Assembly: GCA_029558715.1 (NCBI GenBank)
Contig: JAKQEA010000009.1
Span: forward strand, 1-36,810
DNA from: Bacteroidota bacterium
GTDB taxonomy: Bacteria; Bacteroidota; Bacteroidia; Chitinophagales; Chitinophagaceae
Length of the DNA: 36,810 bases
Direction of reading: 5' to 3'
The notes under the pieces were generated by a model. It searched no databases. It was not told the origin of the DNA and saw only the letters and a program-made list of their open reading frames with translations. Both the position numbers and the translations under genes were made by a program. Numbering within the stretch: position 1 is the first letter of the stretch; every line of letters starts with the position of its first letter. Positions 21,801-31,083 of the stretch are shown in pieces.

Positions 21801-21916
21801 TTGATAACCGTTCCCCTTATAATAATGTTTTGAGAAAAAACCTGGAACCCTGTCAATAAAAACAGGAGGAAAAGCAACCCAGGTTTTGCCGGCAGTCGTT
21901 TTGTAAATGCAAGCAT
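18803..21916 (-). CDS. SusC-like TonB-dependent oligosaccharide transporter
   Basis: The 1037-residue outer-membrane protein has a signal peptide (1-29, ending QVFSQ), a carboxypeptidase-regulatory-like domain (about 31-103), the SusC signature DVVVVGYGTQKK (111-122), a plug domain with GANGVIVVTTK, and a long beta-barrel ending in the strand IYTIGVNIKLL. It imports oligosaccharides across the outer membrane using TonB energy, together with the adjacent SusD. No N-terminal signalling (STN) domain is seen, so it probably does not act through an anti-sigma factor; the HTCS encoded upstream is the more likely regulator. A half-site GGTACAAA shared with the galK upstream region lies 88 bases before its ATG. 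Confidence 0.96.
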   Translation of the reverse strand: MLAFTKRLPAKPGLLFLLFLLTGFQVFSQNIIIRGTVINASDSTPVVGASVTDLKTKKGVSTNDKGSFSFQTSTKDPIIMISRVDFQSTTVVWNGEPVIVKLEPFTSTLQDVVVVGYGTQKKINQTGSTQTVTFDEAVNQPVTNSGQLIYGRFSGVQLTQASGLPGTDASSVVIRGIGTFGSSTPLVVIDNIQYTGMEAFNNLAPADIETISVLKDASASAIYGARGANGVIVVTTKMGKAGKVSIVYNNYFGLQDVTVVPEYLGAANYARLKNEKDINANGPTAPLRYTDLEIDSIVNGMSPDRYAKTKWSDVILRSAPIQNHYLALSGGNERATYHLSLGYRTQEAVVKGKFKSDRYNLGFNVNSKLNNWLTISNVTNAYWLRFKGPAGGPGAITGETGIINQFQRSAPTVPVYYSNGEYGAVDGSYLKVNASFPITHPIRRGYLGDFVSDQINIADRIGIKVGFTKNLSFETSGSFNINYSSESNFTPTNFTYDWAGNLVQPTLVNTLSNTTGFTYRLLNENLLRFSKVFYKKHDLSVLLGHSVIYNRTDGFGGSLQGFPSNAIQEFDGGGVLNPTLTGSAAEESLQSFFGRVNYALNSKYLLEFNLRRDGSSKFGPSDRYGTFPSASAGWRIGKEKFMRNIKWISDIKLRASWGVTGNDNIGNYIFDQTYNTGLDYFLGTNTVVAAVAVTRLANPNITWETVEQYDIGLDAGFFRNKLTLGVDYFKKLSSDILYANFPLPPTIGVTNLAAKNSASMENSGLEILLNYRNKRKDFNYSIGGSLTYNIDNKVTDLGRDAAATVNSESVIRQGAPFNAYFGYQVIGIFQTIDEVNNSPRQFGSINTAPGDFKYADISGPDGKPDGIIDNRDRTLIGNPHPKFIYNFNGNFSWKGLDFTMLFEGVKDLDRILMANGQLPMEGDRNNALNYWINRWTPLNPNNKLPRLGGQNNNLVSSFYVQDASYTRLKNLEIGYTIPEKISRKYMLSKFRVFIGAQNLLTFTKMENFDPERARGTNTDQLTPLYKIYTIGVNIKLL

Positions 21917-22003
21917 CGTTTAAATTTTGGTTTAGTTATTTTTTACACTCCTAAATAAGGAATAAATAAATTCTTACAGGGTATATGGATTCCTCAAAAA
22001 AAA

Positions 22004-22031
22004 GGTACAAATTAGTCAGGCCGGTTTGTGG
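22004..22031. promoter_or_regulatory. Possible regulatory half-site ahead of susC
   Basis: GGTACAAA (22004-22011) is followed after 13 bases by TTTGTGG (22025-22031), an imperfect inverted partner. The same 8-mer opens the perfect inverted repeat ahead of galK at a similar distance from its start codon. The spacing differs (13 versus 10), and an unrelated copy exists inside a gene at 3381, so support is modest. Confidence 0.3.
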
Positions 22032-22183
22032 AAAGTATTGAAAGAAAGACTGTGTATTTGCTAAACAAAAATTACCTGCTTAGGTTGAAAATGATGAAAG
22101 AAAGTGAAGAAGTTCAGTAATTTTGCATCCAGGTAATTGTCTAAAGGTCTTATTTTCAACAGTCAGGATTGGTTTTGAACAAA

Positions 22184-23683
22184 TCAGGGGCGATAGTTTG
22201 AGTTAAGCTTGAATCCGTCTTTTCTATGCTGCTTCACCCACTGTAATAGTTTTTTCCGCAGTGTTCGGTTCTTTACTTTATAATCGGCTGCAATATTATT
22301 CTGTTCGCTGATGTCAGTATCAAGATTAAACAATTCAGTACTGTTATCTTCAAACTTATAAATCAGTTTAAACTTCCCTTGACGTATTGCAGCTCCTGGC
22401 TTACCTCCCTGGTTACTATAATGCGGATAATCCCAGATAATAACTCTGTCTTTGTAGCGATGGTACTCAGTTATCATTTGAAATATGTTATCTCCGTCAA
22501 TATCATCAGTTTTTTTATAATTCTTATTGACAATACCAGCCAGTGTCGGAAATATATCTGCAGAATGTACGGGTAAATCTGAAACAGTTGCTGCTTCGGC
22601 CTTTCCTTTCCAATGTAAAATTAAAGGCACTCTGATACCCCCTTCATATAGCCAGCCTTTGCCCCCTCTCAGTGGAATGTTAGAAGTGGGACTTCCTTCC
22701 GCTGTGCTTAATCCGCCATTATCAGATGTAAAAACGATCAGTGTATTTTCAAGTAACTGTAATTCCTCAAGCTTGCTTATCATACGGCCAATATTCCAAT
22801 CCATATTTTCTACCATGGCTGCATACACAGGGTTATCTTGTATCAGCCTTTTCTTCCAGCCCGGTTCAAACCGCATCCATGCTTCACTGTTATCAAATCT
22901 ACCAGCCGTGTCAGAAGTTGAAGATTTCATTTTCAACTTATACTTATTAATAAGATCCGCAGGAGCCTGCATGGGGTTATGCACTGCATACAACGAGTAA
23001 AATAAAAAAAATGGTGCGTCTTTCTTTTGTTCAATAAACTTCAGGCATTCATTGGTAAGCCTGTCCGTGAGATACTCGCCAGCTGGTCTGTCGGTCAACC
23101 TGGGGTTTTTGTATGGCGTAAAAAATCCGCCTGTCGTATCATTTTTTCTGCCTGTTGGAGAACCCGCACTCCAGCCGCCTATATTGGTTAGATACCCATG
23201 AGCTTGTGGCCAGTATTTCTCTTCTTCTCCCAAATGCCATTTACCTGCAAAGAAAGTTGTATAGCCGTTTGCCAATGCATATTCGCTGATGGTATTCTCA
23301 TCCAAAGACAACTGATAAGCTGTAGCAGGTGTAATAAATTTTTCAAACGATCTTGCCTTGCCATATTCTTGTCGTCCTTTTATCCAGTCTGTAACACCAG
23401 TTTTGGTAGGATACTTTCCCGTCAGTATACTGGCTCTTGTTGGGCTGCAAACCGGGCTTGCAGCATAAGCCTGCGTAAATTTAATTCCGGAAGCTGCTAG
23501 GTTATCCAAGTTGGGTGTTTCATAAAAGCTGCTGCCATAACAGCCAAGATCTTTCCATCCAAGATCATCTGCAAGAATGACAATGATATTGGGTTGGCGG
23601 CTATTTTGCTGCGCATTTAATACCTCTGCATGCAGAGTAAGTATTAAGAGCAAGACCAGTAATTTATTTGTGACAGTCATCAT
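22184..23683 (-). CDS. Exported Cys-type sulfatase (family S1), next to susC
   Basis: The 499-residue enzyme has a signal peptide (1-24, ending EVLNAQ). Metal ligands D39 and D40 are in LADDLGWKDLGCYG, the formylglycine precursor is C79 in CSPTR, GKWHLG is at about 147-152 and TSDNGG holds D321/N322. The C-terminal region ends in a usual sulfatase pattern (ELFNLDTDISEQNN). GWKDLGCYGSSFYETPNLD followed by VTDWI recalls subfamily S1_16, which contains galactose/GalNAc-4-sulfatases; this is from memory and tentative. The gene lies between the HTCS regulator (166 bases upstream) and susC (267 bases downstream) on the same strand and so belongs to the core locus. Confidence 0.93.
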   Translation of the reverse strand: MMTVTNKLLVLLLILTLHAEVLNAQQNSRQPNIIVILADDLGWKDLGCYGSSFYETPNLDNLAASGIKFTQAYAASPVCSPTRASILTGKYPTKTGVTDWIKGRQEYGKARSFEKFITPATAYQLSLDENTISEYALANGYTTFFAGKWHLGEEEKYWPQAHGYLTNIGGWSAGSPTGRKNDTTGGFFTPYKNPRLTDRPAGEYLTDRLTNECLKFIEQKKDAPFFLFYSLYAVHNPMQAPADLINKYKLKMKSSTSDTAGRFDNSEAWMRFEPGWKKRLIQDNPVYAAMVENMDWNIGRMISKLEELQLLENTLIVFTSDNGGLSTAEGSPTSNIPLRGGKGWLYEGGIRVPLILHWKGKAEAATVSDLPVHSADIFPTLAGIVNKNYKKTDDIDGDNIFQMITEYHRYKDRVIIWDYPHYSNQGGKPGAAIRQGKFKLIYKFEDNSTELFNLDTDISEQNNIAADYKVKNRTLRKKLLQWVKQHRKDGFKLNSNYRP

Positions 23684-23849
23684 CTTGAGCCATTTCTTAT
23701 ATCAATGGATGTTTTCCTCAAAGTAACAATTCAGATATTAACCATACTTGTCACCATCCAAAGTAATGAATTGATAAGTTTTGTGCTTTTCAAAAAAGGG
23801 GGATAAAATCGTCAGCAATATTTTCACTAGAATAAAAGAACAACGGCTA

Positions 23850-26800
23850 TCATTTCTTATAGTCAGAAGGTGAAACACCAAATTGATCTTGAAATCGTTT
23901 TCTGAAATATTTAATATCATTGAAACCCGATTCATAAGCGGCATCGGTTACAGAGTATTTTCCGCTCTCGAGCAGTTTTACAGCATAGTTCAATCGGGCA
24001 GTCCGAATAAACTCATTCCCTGACATGCCGGTCACGGCTTTAAGCTTCCTGTAAAAAGTAGACCTGCTCATATACATAAGACCGGCCAGCTCATCGCTGC
24101 TGAAATTGGTGTTGGGTATGTTATCTTCTACTATTTTCATCACCTTAAACAAAAATTCTTCTTCAAAAGATTGTATTTCAAAATTTCCTGAACCTAAAAA
24201 CACCTTCTTCGCATATAGTTCTTTCAACTTATTGCGGGAAGTAATAAGATTATGAATATGCATCAACAACAGTTGTGAATTAAACGGCTTTGGCAAATAC
24301 ACATCAGCTCCTTCCCTTATGCCCTGAATATGGTGTGACATATCTGTTAAAGCAGTTAGCAGTATAATTGGAATATGCGAAGTATCCTTATGTGATTTTA
24401 ATGTCCTGCACAGCTCTATGCCATCAACTTCAGGCATCATTATATCACTTACAATCACATCGGGAATTATTTCCAAAGCCGTTTCGATACCTTCTTTTCC
24501 ATTAATCGCCGTTATTACTTTAAATGATGGCGACAATATATCAGACACATACTGCTGAATATCTGTATCATCTTCCACTACCAGTATAATTGACTGTTCT
24601 GGTTCCTGGGGCAACTGTTCGTTTTCCGTTTGCATAGTAACTGATTTTATTATTTGTTCATCATTTTGATCAACATTATTTGCAGGATCAAATACACTGC
24701 TGATATTAGTAGCAGTATTTTCAGCAGGAGGTAATACAATTTTAAATGCGCTGTCCTTTACCCCATCACTTTCTGCAATGATTGTACCTCCGTGCAGTTG
24801 TGTAAGCTCTTTAACAAAGGACAGCCCTATACCTGTGCCTGAAATCGTAGCAGCGTCACTTCCACCCCTGTAAAAGCGGTCAAAAATCCTATCGAGTTCA
24901 TTGGCAGGAATACCTCTGCCCGTATCCTTAATTATTATTTCACAACTTCCATCGCTATTTTTCAGTATGCTTACGTTGATACTTTCCTCATTCGGTGTAA
25001 ACTTGAAAGCATTTGCTATAACATTAAATAAAATGATCTCCAGTTTATTATGATCAAATGAGTAAGAAAAAAATTTCTCATTCGCTGTGAAGGTATAATT
25101 GATTTTTCTACGGTCAGCTTCATCAACAAAGCCATTAAATATCTCTCTGCAAAACGAAATAATTTCACCGGGCTGCACAGCCAGTCTTAAGCTTCCTGCT
25201 TCTGCTTTTTGATAATCCAAAAGCTGGTTAACCATTCTCAGCATTCGCTTTGATTGCTTTTGCACCAGCCGCAGGCTCTTTTCAGCAAAAGTATCAGTCT
25301 TTTTACGTTGCAGCAGATCATCAACCGGACCGAGGATTAATGTCAGCGGGGTTCGGAATTCATGAGAAATATTGGTAAAAAGCCGTTCTTTGAAATCAGC
25401 CAGTTCATTTTCCTGTTGTCTCGCCAATCGTGTCAGCGCTAATTGATTCCTTAATCCTGCCTGCTTCAATCCAAAATACCTTGTCAGCCATAAAAGAAAT
25501 ATAAACAAAGCAATATAAATGGAATAAGCCCACCAGGTTTTCCATGGTGGAGGAAGAATCTTTATTTTTAGTTCATGCGGAGCTTCACCCCATATCTTAT
25601 CACTGTTTGTTGCTTTCACCTTCAGGTAATAAGTACCCGGATTAAGGTTAGTAAATGATACGAGCCTGCTATTGGCGGTATATACCCAATCCTCATTAAA
25701 GCCTTCGAGCATATACATATACTCATTTTTATCAGGAGCCCTGAAATCAAGTGCAGCAAATTCAATGGCTATAATATTTTCCCGGTGTGTAAGGGTAATA
25801 TTCTGTGTTTCGTAAAAAGGCCGGTTCAGGAATATGCTGTCACCTTTCTGTTGTCCGAATTCAAATGGCTTATTGTTTATTCGCAGGTTTGTAAAATATA
25901 CCGGCGGAGAGAACCGGTTGATCGTAATGCTGTCAGGATTGAAATATGTCAATCCTTCTACTCCTCCAAAAAAGAGTTGGTTTTGCAAACTCGTATAAGA
26001 AGCATTTTCGGAAAACATATCGGACTGAATTCCATCTCTTTTATCAAATACAGCTATAGACTTATCTCTGCCGCTTATCCTGATAATGCCCTTATTGGTA
26101 CTTGCCCATATATTACCCATATTGTCAGGAATCACCGCATGTATATAATCATTGGGTAGTCCTTCTTTTGTTGTATAAATGGTAACATTTAATTTATCAG
26201 CTTCGACTGCAGAAATCTTATTTAAACCATACTGAGTGCCTGCCCAGATATTACCAGACCGATCTTCAGCCAGGCATAATATGGTGTTATTACTGATAGA
26301 ACGACCTGGCTCATCCGTTTGTAGATAAAAGCGGAAATTATCGTTTACGGGATCATACAGATGCAGTCCCTTATATGTTCCAACCCAAAGGCGTTTTTTT
26401 GAATCTACAAGCATACAACTCACCCTTTCGTTTTGTAATGCACCTTTTACGCCGTATGCAGGAAGATAGTTTTCAAACAACGGTTTGTTTTGCTTGTCAA
26501 ACCCGGAAATATAGCTCAATCCATTCTCCTGCGTACCCACCCATATTCTCCCTGAAGAATCCTTTACTATGGCATTAATTTTTTTTTCGCTGATCGAATT
26601 CGAATCCATTGGATCTGGAATAAACAATTCGTATTGCCCTGTTATAGTCTTGTTGTTTTTTATACGAATTAGTCCTTTGTTGGTAGCAATCCACAAATTC
26701 TCTTCTTGTTGTAAAAATGAACGGCTTTCGTAAGGGATATTTGGTGTATTTAAGTCATCTGCAGCAGTAATTTTCAATTTCGAAAAATTTTTCCAGTCTG

Positions 26801-27947
26801 CTGAATATTGAATTCCCCCTCCTTTGGTACTTAGCCATAGTTTATTAAACGGGTCAACATAGACAGATAAGATATGTGTAGTACCTCCAAACACATTTGC
26901 CTTATATCCGATATTGAAGAATTTTTTGGGGTTCAGGTCCATTTTAAAAACACCAGCCCCGTCTGTACCAACCCATAACAAACCAGAAGGATCTTCCTGG
27001 ATAGTCAGGATTATCTGGTTATCTGCTGTAAAAATTCCCGGAATATTGAGATCCATTTTTTCAGCAAGCTCAGTTGATCGGTCAAAGCGATTCAGGCCAC
27101 CACCCCATGTTCCAATCCATAATGCGCCTTTGGAGTCAAGCAAAAGACGATAAGTATTATTGGAACTGATGGATCTGTTATTATTTGCCTGATGACGAAA
27201 ATTTTTAAACTCCTTCGTATGCAAGTTAAATTTAATCAACCCCTTATCCCATGTACCCAGCCATAAGTAATTATTTTCTTTATCAGTAACAATGGCGCTG
27301 ATATTAATACCCGGCATTCCAAAATCATATACCTCGTCATTTATCAATTCACTGTTCAAATGCCTCAATCCGCTGTTGGTGGCCAGCCAGTAGCCGTTGT
27401 TTCCATCCGGCTGTATATCAAAAGTTTTCCATGTACTATTGAGCACCTTAAACTTCCCGGTTATTTTATCCAGGTATTGAAAACCTTTCCAGGTCCCTAT
27501 CAGCAGTTTTTCAGATTCTGTATCTAATAATGAAAGAATATAATCTGCATTGAACCCGGTGTTTCCTGCGGAGGTATTTACAAAATTGGTAATGCGTCCG
27601 GTAGAAAGATCATAGCTGCTGAGTCCTCCGGATTTAGTACCAATCCAAACAATATTCTTCTTGCCATTTTGCAATACTTCGACCGACTGACTCAACAGGT
27701 TGTTTGATTTACTAAAGTCGTTTTTTAGCAGTTTCATTTCATAGCCATCAAACCGGTGTAAGCCTCCTCTTGTGCCAAACCAAATAAAACCCTTCTTATC
27801 CTGGATTATCGAAGTAACCTCGTTATTCACCAACTCATCTGAAATATGGATAAAAGATGCAGGCTGTTGGGTATATCCGGCTATTGCGGCACCCAACAGG
27901 AATAAAAGGCAAGCATATTTTTTATACCTGTAAGACAAAGTATACAA
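23850..27947 (-). CDS. Hybrid two-component system regulator (HTCS) of the locus
   Basis: This 1365-residue membrane protein combines sensor, kinase, receiver and DNA-binding parts. A signal peptide (1-27) precedes about 14 propeller repeats (about 35-670) and a Y_Y_Y domain (about 735-798); the membrane helix is at about 804-824. The kinase has the phospho-acceptor H862 in NISHEFRTPLT, N979 in the N box, and DTGRG and GTGIG boxes near 1008 and 1037. The receiver domain (about 1119-1235) has E1125/D1126/D1127, phosphorylated D1168, T1198 and K1220. An AraC-type HTH covers about 1265-1365. It binds oligosaccharide in the periplasm and activates PUL genes, most plausibly susC/susD and the sulfatases here. 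The start is TTG (27947, or 27938 at codon 4), with a stop codon immediately before it and no suitable ATG. Confidence 0.95.
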   Translation of the reverse strand: MYTLSYRYKKYACLLFLLGAAIAGYTQQPASFIHISDELVNNEVTSIIQDKKGFIWFGTRGGLHRFDGYEMKLLKNDFSKSNNLLSQSVEVLQNGKKNIVWIGTKSGGLSSYDLSTGRITNFVNTSAGNTGFNADYILSLLDTESEKLLIGTWKGFQYLDKITGKFKVLNSTWKTFDIQPDGNNGYWLATNSGLRHLNSELINDEVYDFGMPGINISAIVTDKENNYLWLGTWDKGLIKFNLHTKEFKNFRHQANNNRSISSNNTYRLLLDSKGALWIGTWGGGLNRFDRSTELAEKMDLNIPGIFTADNQIILTIQEDPSGLLWVGTDGAGVFKMDLNPKKFFNIGYKANVFGGTTHILSVYVDPFNKLWLSTKGGGIQYSADWKNFSKLKITAADDLNTPNIPYESRSFLQQEENLWIATNKGLIRIKNNKTITGQYELFIPDPMDSNSISEKKINAIVKDSSGRIWVGTQENGLSYISGFDKQNKPLFENYLPAYGVKGALQNERVSCMLVDSKKRLWVGTYKGLHLYDPVNDNFRFYLQTDEPGRSISNNTILCLAEDRSGNIWAGTQYGLNKISAVEADKLNVTIYTTKEGLPNDYIHAVIPDNMGNIWASTNKGIIRISGRDKSIAVFDKRDGIQSDMFSENASYTSLQNQLFFGGVEGLTYFNPDSITINRFSPPVYFTNLRINNKPFEFGQQKGDSIFLNRPFYETQNITLTHRENIIAIEFAALDFRAPDKNEYMYMLEGFNEDWVYTANSRLVSFTNLNPGTYYLKVKATNSDKIWGEAPHELKIKILPPPWKTWWAYSIYIALFIFLLWLTRYFGLKQAGLRNQLALTRLARQQENELADFKERLFTNISHEFRTPLTLILGPVDDLLQRKKTDTFAEKSLRLVQKQSKRMLRMVNQLLDYQKAEAGSLRLAVQPGEIISFCREIFNGFVDEADRRKINYTFTANEKFFSYSFDHNKLEIILFNVIANAFKFTPNEESINVSILKNSDGSCEIIIKDTGRGIPANELDRIFDRFYRGGSDAATISGTGIGLSFVKELTQLHGGTIIAESDGVKDSAFKIVLPPAENTATNISSVFDPANNVDQNDEQIIKSVTMQTENEQLPQEPEQSIILVVEDDTDIQQYVSDILSPSFKVITAINGKEGIETALEIIPDVIVSDIMMPEVDGIELCRTLKSHKDTSHIPIILLTALTDMSHHIQGIREGADVYLPKPFNSQLLLMHIHNLITSRNKLKELYAKKVFLGSGNFEIQSFEEEFLFKVMKIVEDNIPNTNFSSDELAGLMYMSRSTFYRKLKAVTGMSGNEFIRTARLNYAVKLLESGKYSVTDAAYESGFNDIKYFRKRFQDQFGVSPSDYKK

Positions 27948-28172
27948 TTAATCAGTAGCCCGGATATTGAATGTATCACATTTCACCCATGAAAATACAT
28001 CTTTCAACAAATCTCCCTGTTATTCAAAGGAAAATCACAAGTGTGGCAAACAGGATAATCAATAAGAGATAAATGATGGTAAGTTTTACACTAATCCGTT
28101 GGTTATTTTTTGAATATTCACCTCTTTTTTGCTTTACAAACATATAGGTAAATGGTTTAAGGCTTGGGGTTA
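27948..28172. other. Gap between the tandem sulfatases and the HTCS gene
   Basis: The 225 AT-rich bases must contain the HTCS promoter if it is transcribed on its own. TATGTTTG on the minus strand (plus positions about 28136-28143) matches the Bacteroidota -7 element TAnnTTTG, but no TTG is suitably placed upstream and the leader would be long. No terminator-like hairpin was seen. Confidence 0.35.
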
Positions 28173-29606
28173 CTATTTTTTCAATTGAAATTCCTTTAAT
28201 TCTTCGGGGTTTCTTACCCTCACTTTACGATTATGCATTAAGTCATCATGTATCATTAACGTAATGGTATCCCAGGTAGCTCCTTCTGTCCAGAGAGGAG
28301 ATATTTTGTCTTTTTCCCACAAATCAAATTGTCGCTTCAATCTTGAATAAACAGCAGGCTTTTTAGCAACCAGGTCATTTGTTTCACCCGGGTCTTTACT
28401 GAGGTCATATAATCTGTCCCCAGCTCCCTGAACCTTTATAAGTTTATACTTTCCTGACCGGATAGCAGCTGCTTTATCTTTTCGCCAAACAAGTTGTTGA
28501 TGAGGATGCTGATTTGTTTTATTTTTTAAATACGATATCAGGCTTATTCCATCCAAGCCAATGGCAGACCTGTTGGTAACACCTGCTGCTTCCAATGAAG
28601 TAGCAAAAATATCAAGTGAAGAAGTCAATCCATTAAATACGGCATTACTTTTTAAACTTTTTGGCCAGCTAACTAAAAAAGGAACCCGATGTCCGGCTTC
28701 GTATTTATTTCCTTTGAAACCTTTTAACGGTAAATTACTTGACTGGTTATTGTGGGCACCACCATTATCACTTAAAAAGAAAATAAGGGTATTATCAAAT
28801 AATCCCTGCTGCTTTAACTCATCAACAATATTACCAACTGCCCTGTCAAGTGAATAGGTCATAGCTGCCAGCTTCTTCCTGGGGTGGTCAGCAAATTTTT
28901 CTAAATCATCCTTGCTGGCCTCCATGGGAGTATGTACAGCGTTTGGCGCCCAGTACATGAAAAAAGGATGCTTTTTATTTTTCCGGATATAATCGACCGC
29001 TTTTTCTGCCAGCACATCAGTCAGGTAACCATCAAACGAAACTTGCTGATAATTTTCCAATAAAGCATTTTTTGAACCTTTCCGGTCATCCTTTTCAGGC
29101 TGATAAAAATAACTTCGGCCACCACTTAAAAAACCGTAATAATATTGAAACCCTCTTTTCAATGGATGTTGTGAAGGCTCATAACCTAAGTGCCATTTAC
29201 CAAATGCAGCGGTGGCATAACCATTATCCTGTAATATTTTTGGCAGTAATAACTGGTTAGTGTCCATACCCGGATATCCATCGCCTTCATTGCACTCGTA
29301 TCCAAAACGCTGCTGATATTTGCCGGTTAATAATCCTGCACGGGACGGGCTGCATACGGATGCAGTAACATGTGCATCCGTAAACTTTATTGCTTGCGAT
29401 GCCAGCTTGTCAAGGTTAGGGGTTTGCAGGTCCTGAGATCCCATAAAACCAAAATCAGCATAGCCTGCATCATCCACCAGAATGATGATAATGTTTGGAG
29501 GCGCATCCTCAGGCGGAACAGCGTTACGGGTAGTAGTGCCAGAAAAAAATAGCGTAAGTAATACAGCTCCGATTATATATATCCTCAGTTTCTGATACAT
29601 CGGCAT
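28173..29606 (-). CDS. Exported Cys-type sulfatase (family S1), tandem copy 2
   Basis: The 477-residue enzyme has an N-terminal export signal (IYIIGAVLLTLFFSG, 9-23). D45 and D46 in LVDDAGYADFG are metal ligands, C85 in CSPSR is the residue converted to formylglycine, and GKWHLG and LSDNGG follow in order. The C-terminus has LYDLSKDPGETND and a terminal basic tail. It is 7 bases downstream of another sulfatase that it resembles closely throughout (SRAGL-TG-Y--RFGY, SLDIFAT), so the pair probably arose by duplication and may remove sulfates at different positions or linkages. It is the last gene of the GH16 operon. Substrate position is not predictable here. Confidence 0.92.
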   Translation of the reverse strand: MPMYQKLRIYIIGAVLLTLFFSGTTTRNAVPPEDAPPNIIIILVDDAGYADFGFMGSQDLQTPNLDKLASQAIKFTDAHVTASVCSPSRAGLLTGKYQQRFGYECNEGDGYPGMDTNQLLLPKILQDNGYATAAFGKWHLGYEPSQHPLKRGFQYYYGFLSGGRSYFYQPEKDDRKGSKNALLENYQQVSFDGYLTDVLAEKAVDYIRKNKKHPFFMYWAPNAVHTPMEASKDDLEKFADHPRKKLAAMTYSLDRAVGNIVDELKQQGLFDNTLIFFLSDNGGAHNNQSSNLPLKGFKGNKYEAGHRVPFLVSWPKSLKSNAVFNGLTSSLDIFATSLEAAGVTNRSAIGLDGISLISYLKNKTNQHPHQQLVWRKDKAAAIRSGKYKLIKVQGAGDRLYDLSKDPGETNDLVAKKPAVYSRLKRQFDLWEKDKISPLWTEGATWDTITLMIHDDLMHNRKVRVRNPEELKEFQLKK

Positions 29607-29613
29607 TGTTGAA

Positions 29614-31083
29614 TCAGTTTTTTGGTTTCGATTTTTCTTTCTGCTCCTTGTTATACTGTTCTTCCTGGTTTAAACCATAAAACAAAGGCGGTAGAGTATT
29701 CGCTTCCCATTTTTTTATTTCTGCTTTAAGTTGTTCCGTAGTTTTTCTATCATCGGATGCTATGTTCTTTTTTTCAGCCAGGTCTGTTTTGAGATCAAAT
29801 AAATGAATGACAGAATCCTTTAGGATAACTTGTTTTACCCCTGAATGATCCAGTAAAGCATAGTTTTTTTGATCGTAGTGCCGCCAGAAAAGATAATCAT
29901 GTGGTGAACCACTCCTTTTCCCTTGAACGTAAGGAAGTATATCCTTGCCATCCAACATGTTTTTTGGTTGCGCAGCACCACTAATATTTGAGGCGAGAGT
30001 TGCAAATATGTCTAAAGAGATAACCGGGTTATCATAACGGGTGCCTGGTTTTATTTTTCCAGGCCAGCTAATAGCGAACGGCACCCTGATACCTCCTTCC
30101 CAGAATGAACTTTTTCCTCCTCTTAGTGGTCCGTTATTACTACCATTATCCTCTATTGGACCTCCGTTGTCGGAAAGAAAAATTATGATGGTATTATCGG
30201 CGATTTTCAACTCTTCCAATTTATCCAACAGCAGCCCTACACCATCGTCAACAGCACTCACCATTGCAGCATAGGTTTTGCGTTTATTGTTTTGAATATT
30301 GGGAAACCTATCCAGGTATTTTTGTGTTGCCTGCAACGGCGAATGAGGTGCATTATAAGCCAGGTACAAAAAGAACGGTTTATCCTTTTTCTTTCCAATA
30401 AACGAAACAGCCTCTCTTGACAAAGCATCAGTCAGGTATTCATTTTCTTCTACCAACTTATTATTTCGCACAAGTTTTGTCCTGTAGCTTTGTCCTTCAT
30501 TCTTTGCGCTATCAGGATTTTTTATATCATACTCTTCCGGAAAATACCGGTGACCGCCACCCAGAAAACCAAAAAACTCATGAAAACCCCTGTTCATGGG
30601 ATGAAACTTTTCATGAACACCGAGGTGCCATTTACCGATAGCCATGTTATGATAACCGGATAGTTTTAAAAACTCTGAAAGTGTTTGCTCACTTAAAGGC
30701 AGGCCGATATTTTCATCAAACGGTCTGTAAAGCGGATTTCGGCTATAACCAAACCTGTCCTGGTAACGACCAGTGATAAGACCAGCACGACTCGGCGCAC
30801 AAACAGAATAACTAACGTATCCGCTGGTAAAAATCACCCCATTTTTGGCAATACGGTCTATATTGGGTGTGGGAATATCTTTACATCCGTTAAAGCCAAC
30901 ATCACCATATCCCTGGTCATCTGTAAGAATAAAAATGATATTGGGCCTTTCCTCCTTATTTAGTTGTGCTATTTTTTCCTTTCTGTTGAATGTCCATGCA
31001 GTTGACAAAAAAAGTAACAGCAGACCTCCAAGCAGGAAAGCTAACTTTTTTTTAAAAATCATTGATGATCTAATCATGTTCAT
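29614..31083 (-). CDS. Exported Cys-type sulfatase (family S1), tandem copy 1
   Basis: The 489-residue enzyme starts with a basic n-region and hydrophobic stretch (KKKLAFLLGGLLLLFLSTAW, 11-30). Metal ligands D55 and D56 lie in LTDDQGYGDVGFNG, the formylglycine precursor is C95 in CAPSR, and GKWHLG and LSDNGG are present. The tail ends in a Lys/Glu-rich segment (EEQYNKEQKEKSKPKN) beyond the usual fold. Its ATG overlaps the stop codon of the upstream beta-helix gene by one base (TAATG), indicating translational coupling. It is paralogous to the next gene. Confidence 0.92.
   Translation of the reverse strand: MNMIRSSMIFKKKLAFLLGGLLLLFLSTAWTFNRKEKIAQLNKEERPNIIFILTDDQGYGDVGFNGCKDIPTPNIDRIAKNGVIFTSGYVSYSVCAPSRAGLITGRYQDRFGYSRNPLYRPFDENIGLPLSEQTLSEFLKLSGYHNMAIGKWHLGVHEKFHPMNRGFHEFFGFLGGGHRYFPEEYDIKNPDSAKNEGQSYRTKLVRNNKLVEENEYLTDALSREAVSFIGKKKDKPFFLYLAYNAPHSPLQATQKYLDRFPNIQNNKRKTYAAMVSAVDDGVGLLLDKLEELKIADNTIIIFLSDNGGPIEDNGSNNGPLRGGKSSFWEGGIRVPFAISWPGKIKPGTRYDNPVISLDIFATLASNISGAAQPKNMLDGKDILPYVQGKRSGSPHDYLFWRHYDQKNYALLDHSGVKQVILKDSVIHLFDLKTDLAEKKNIASDDRKTTEQLKAEIKKWEANTLPPLFYGLNQEEQYNKEQKEKSKPKN

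Noticed and set aside
22527-23000. 157-codon open frame antisense to a sulfatase
   Set aside because: It mirrors conserved sulfatase sequence on the other strand and has no own features.
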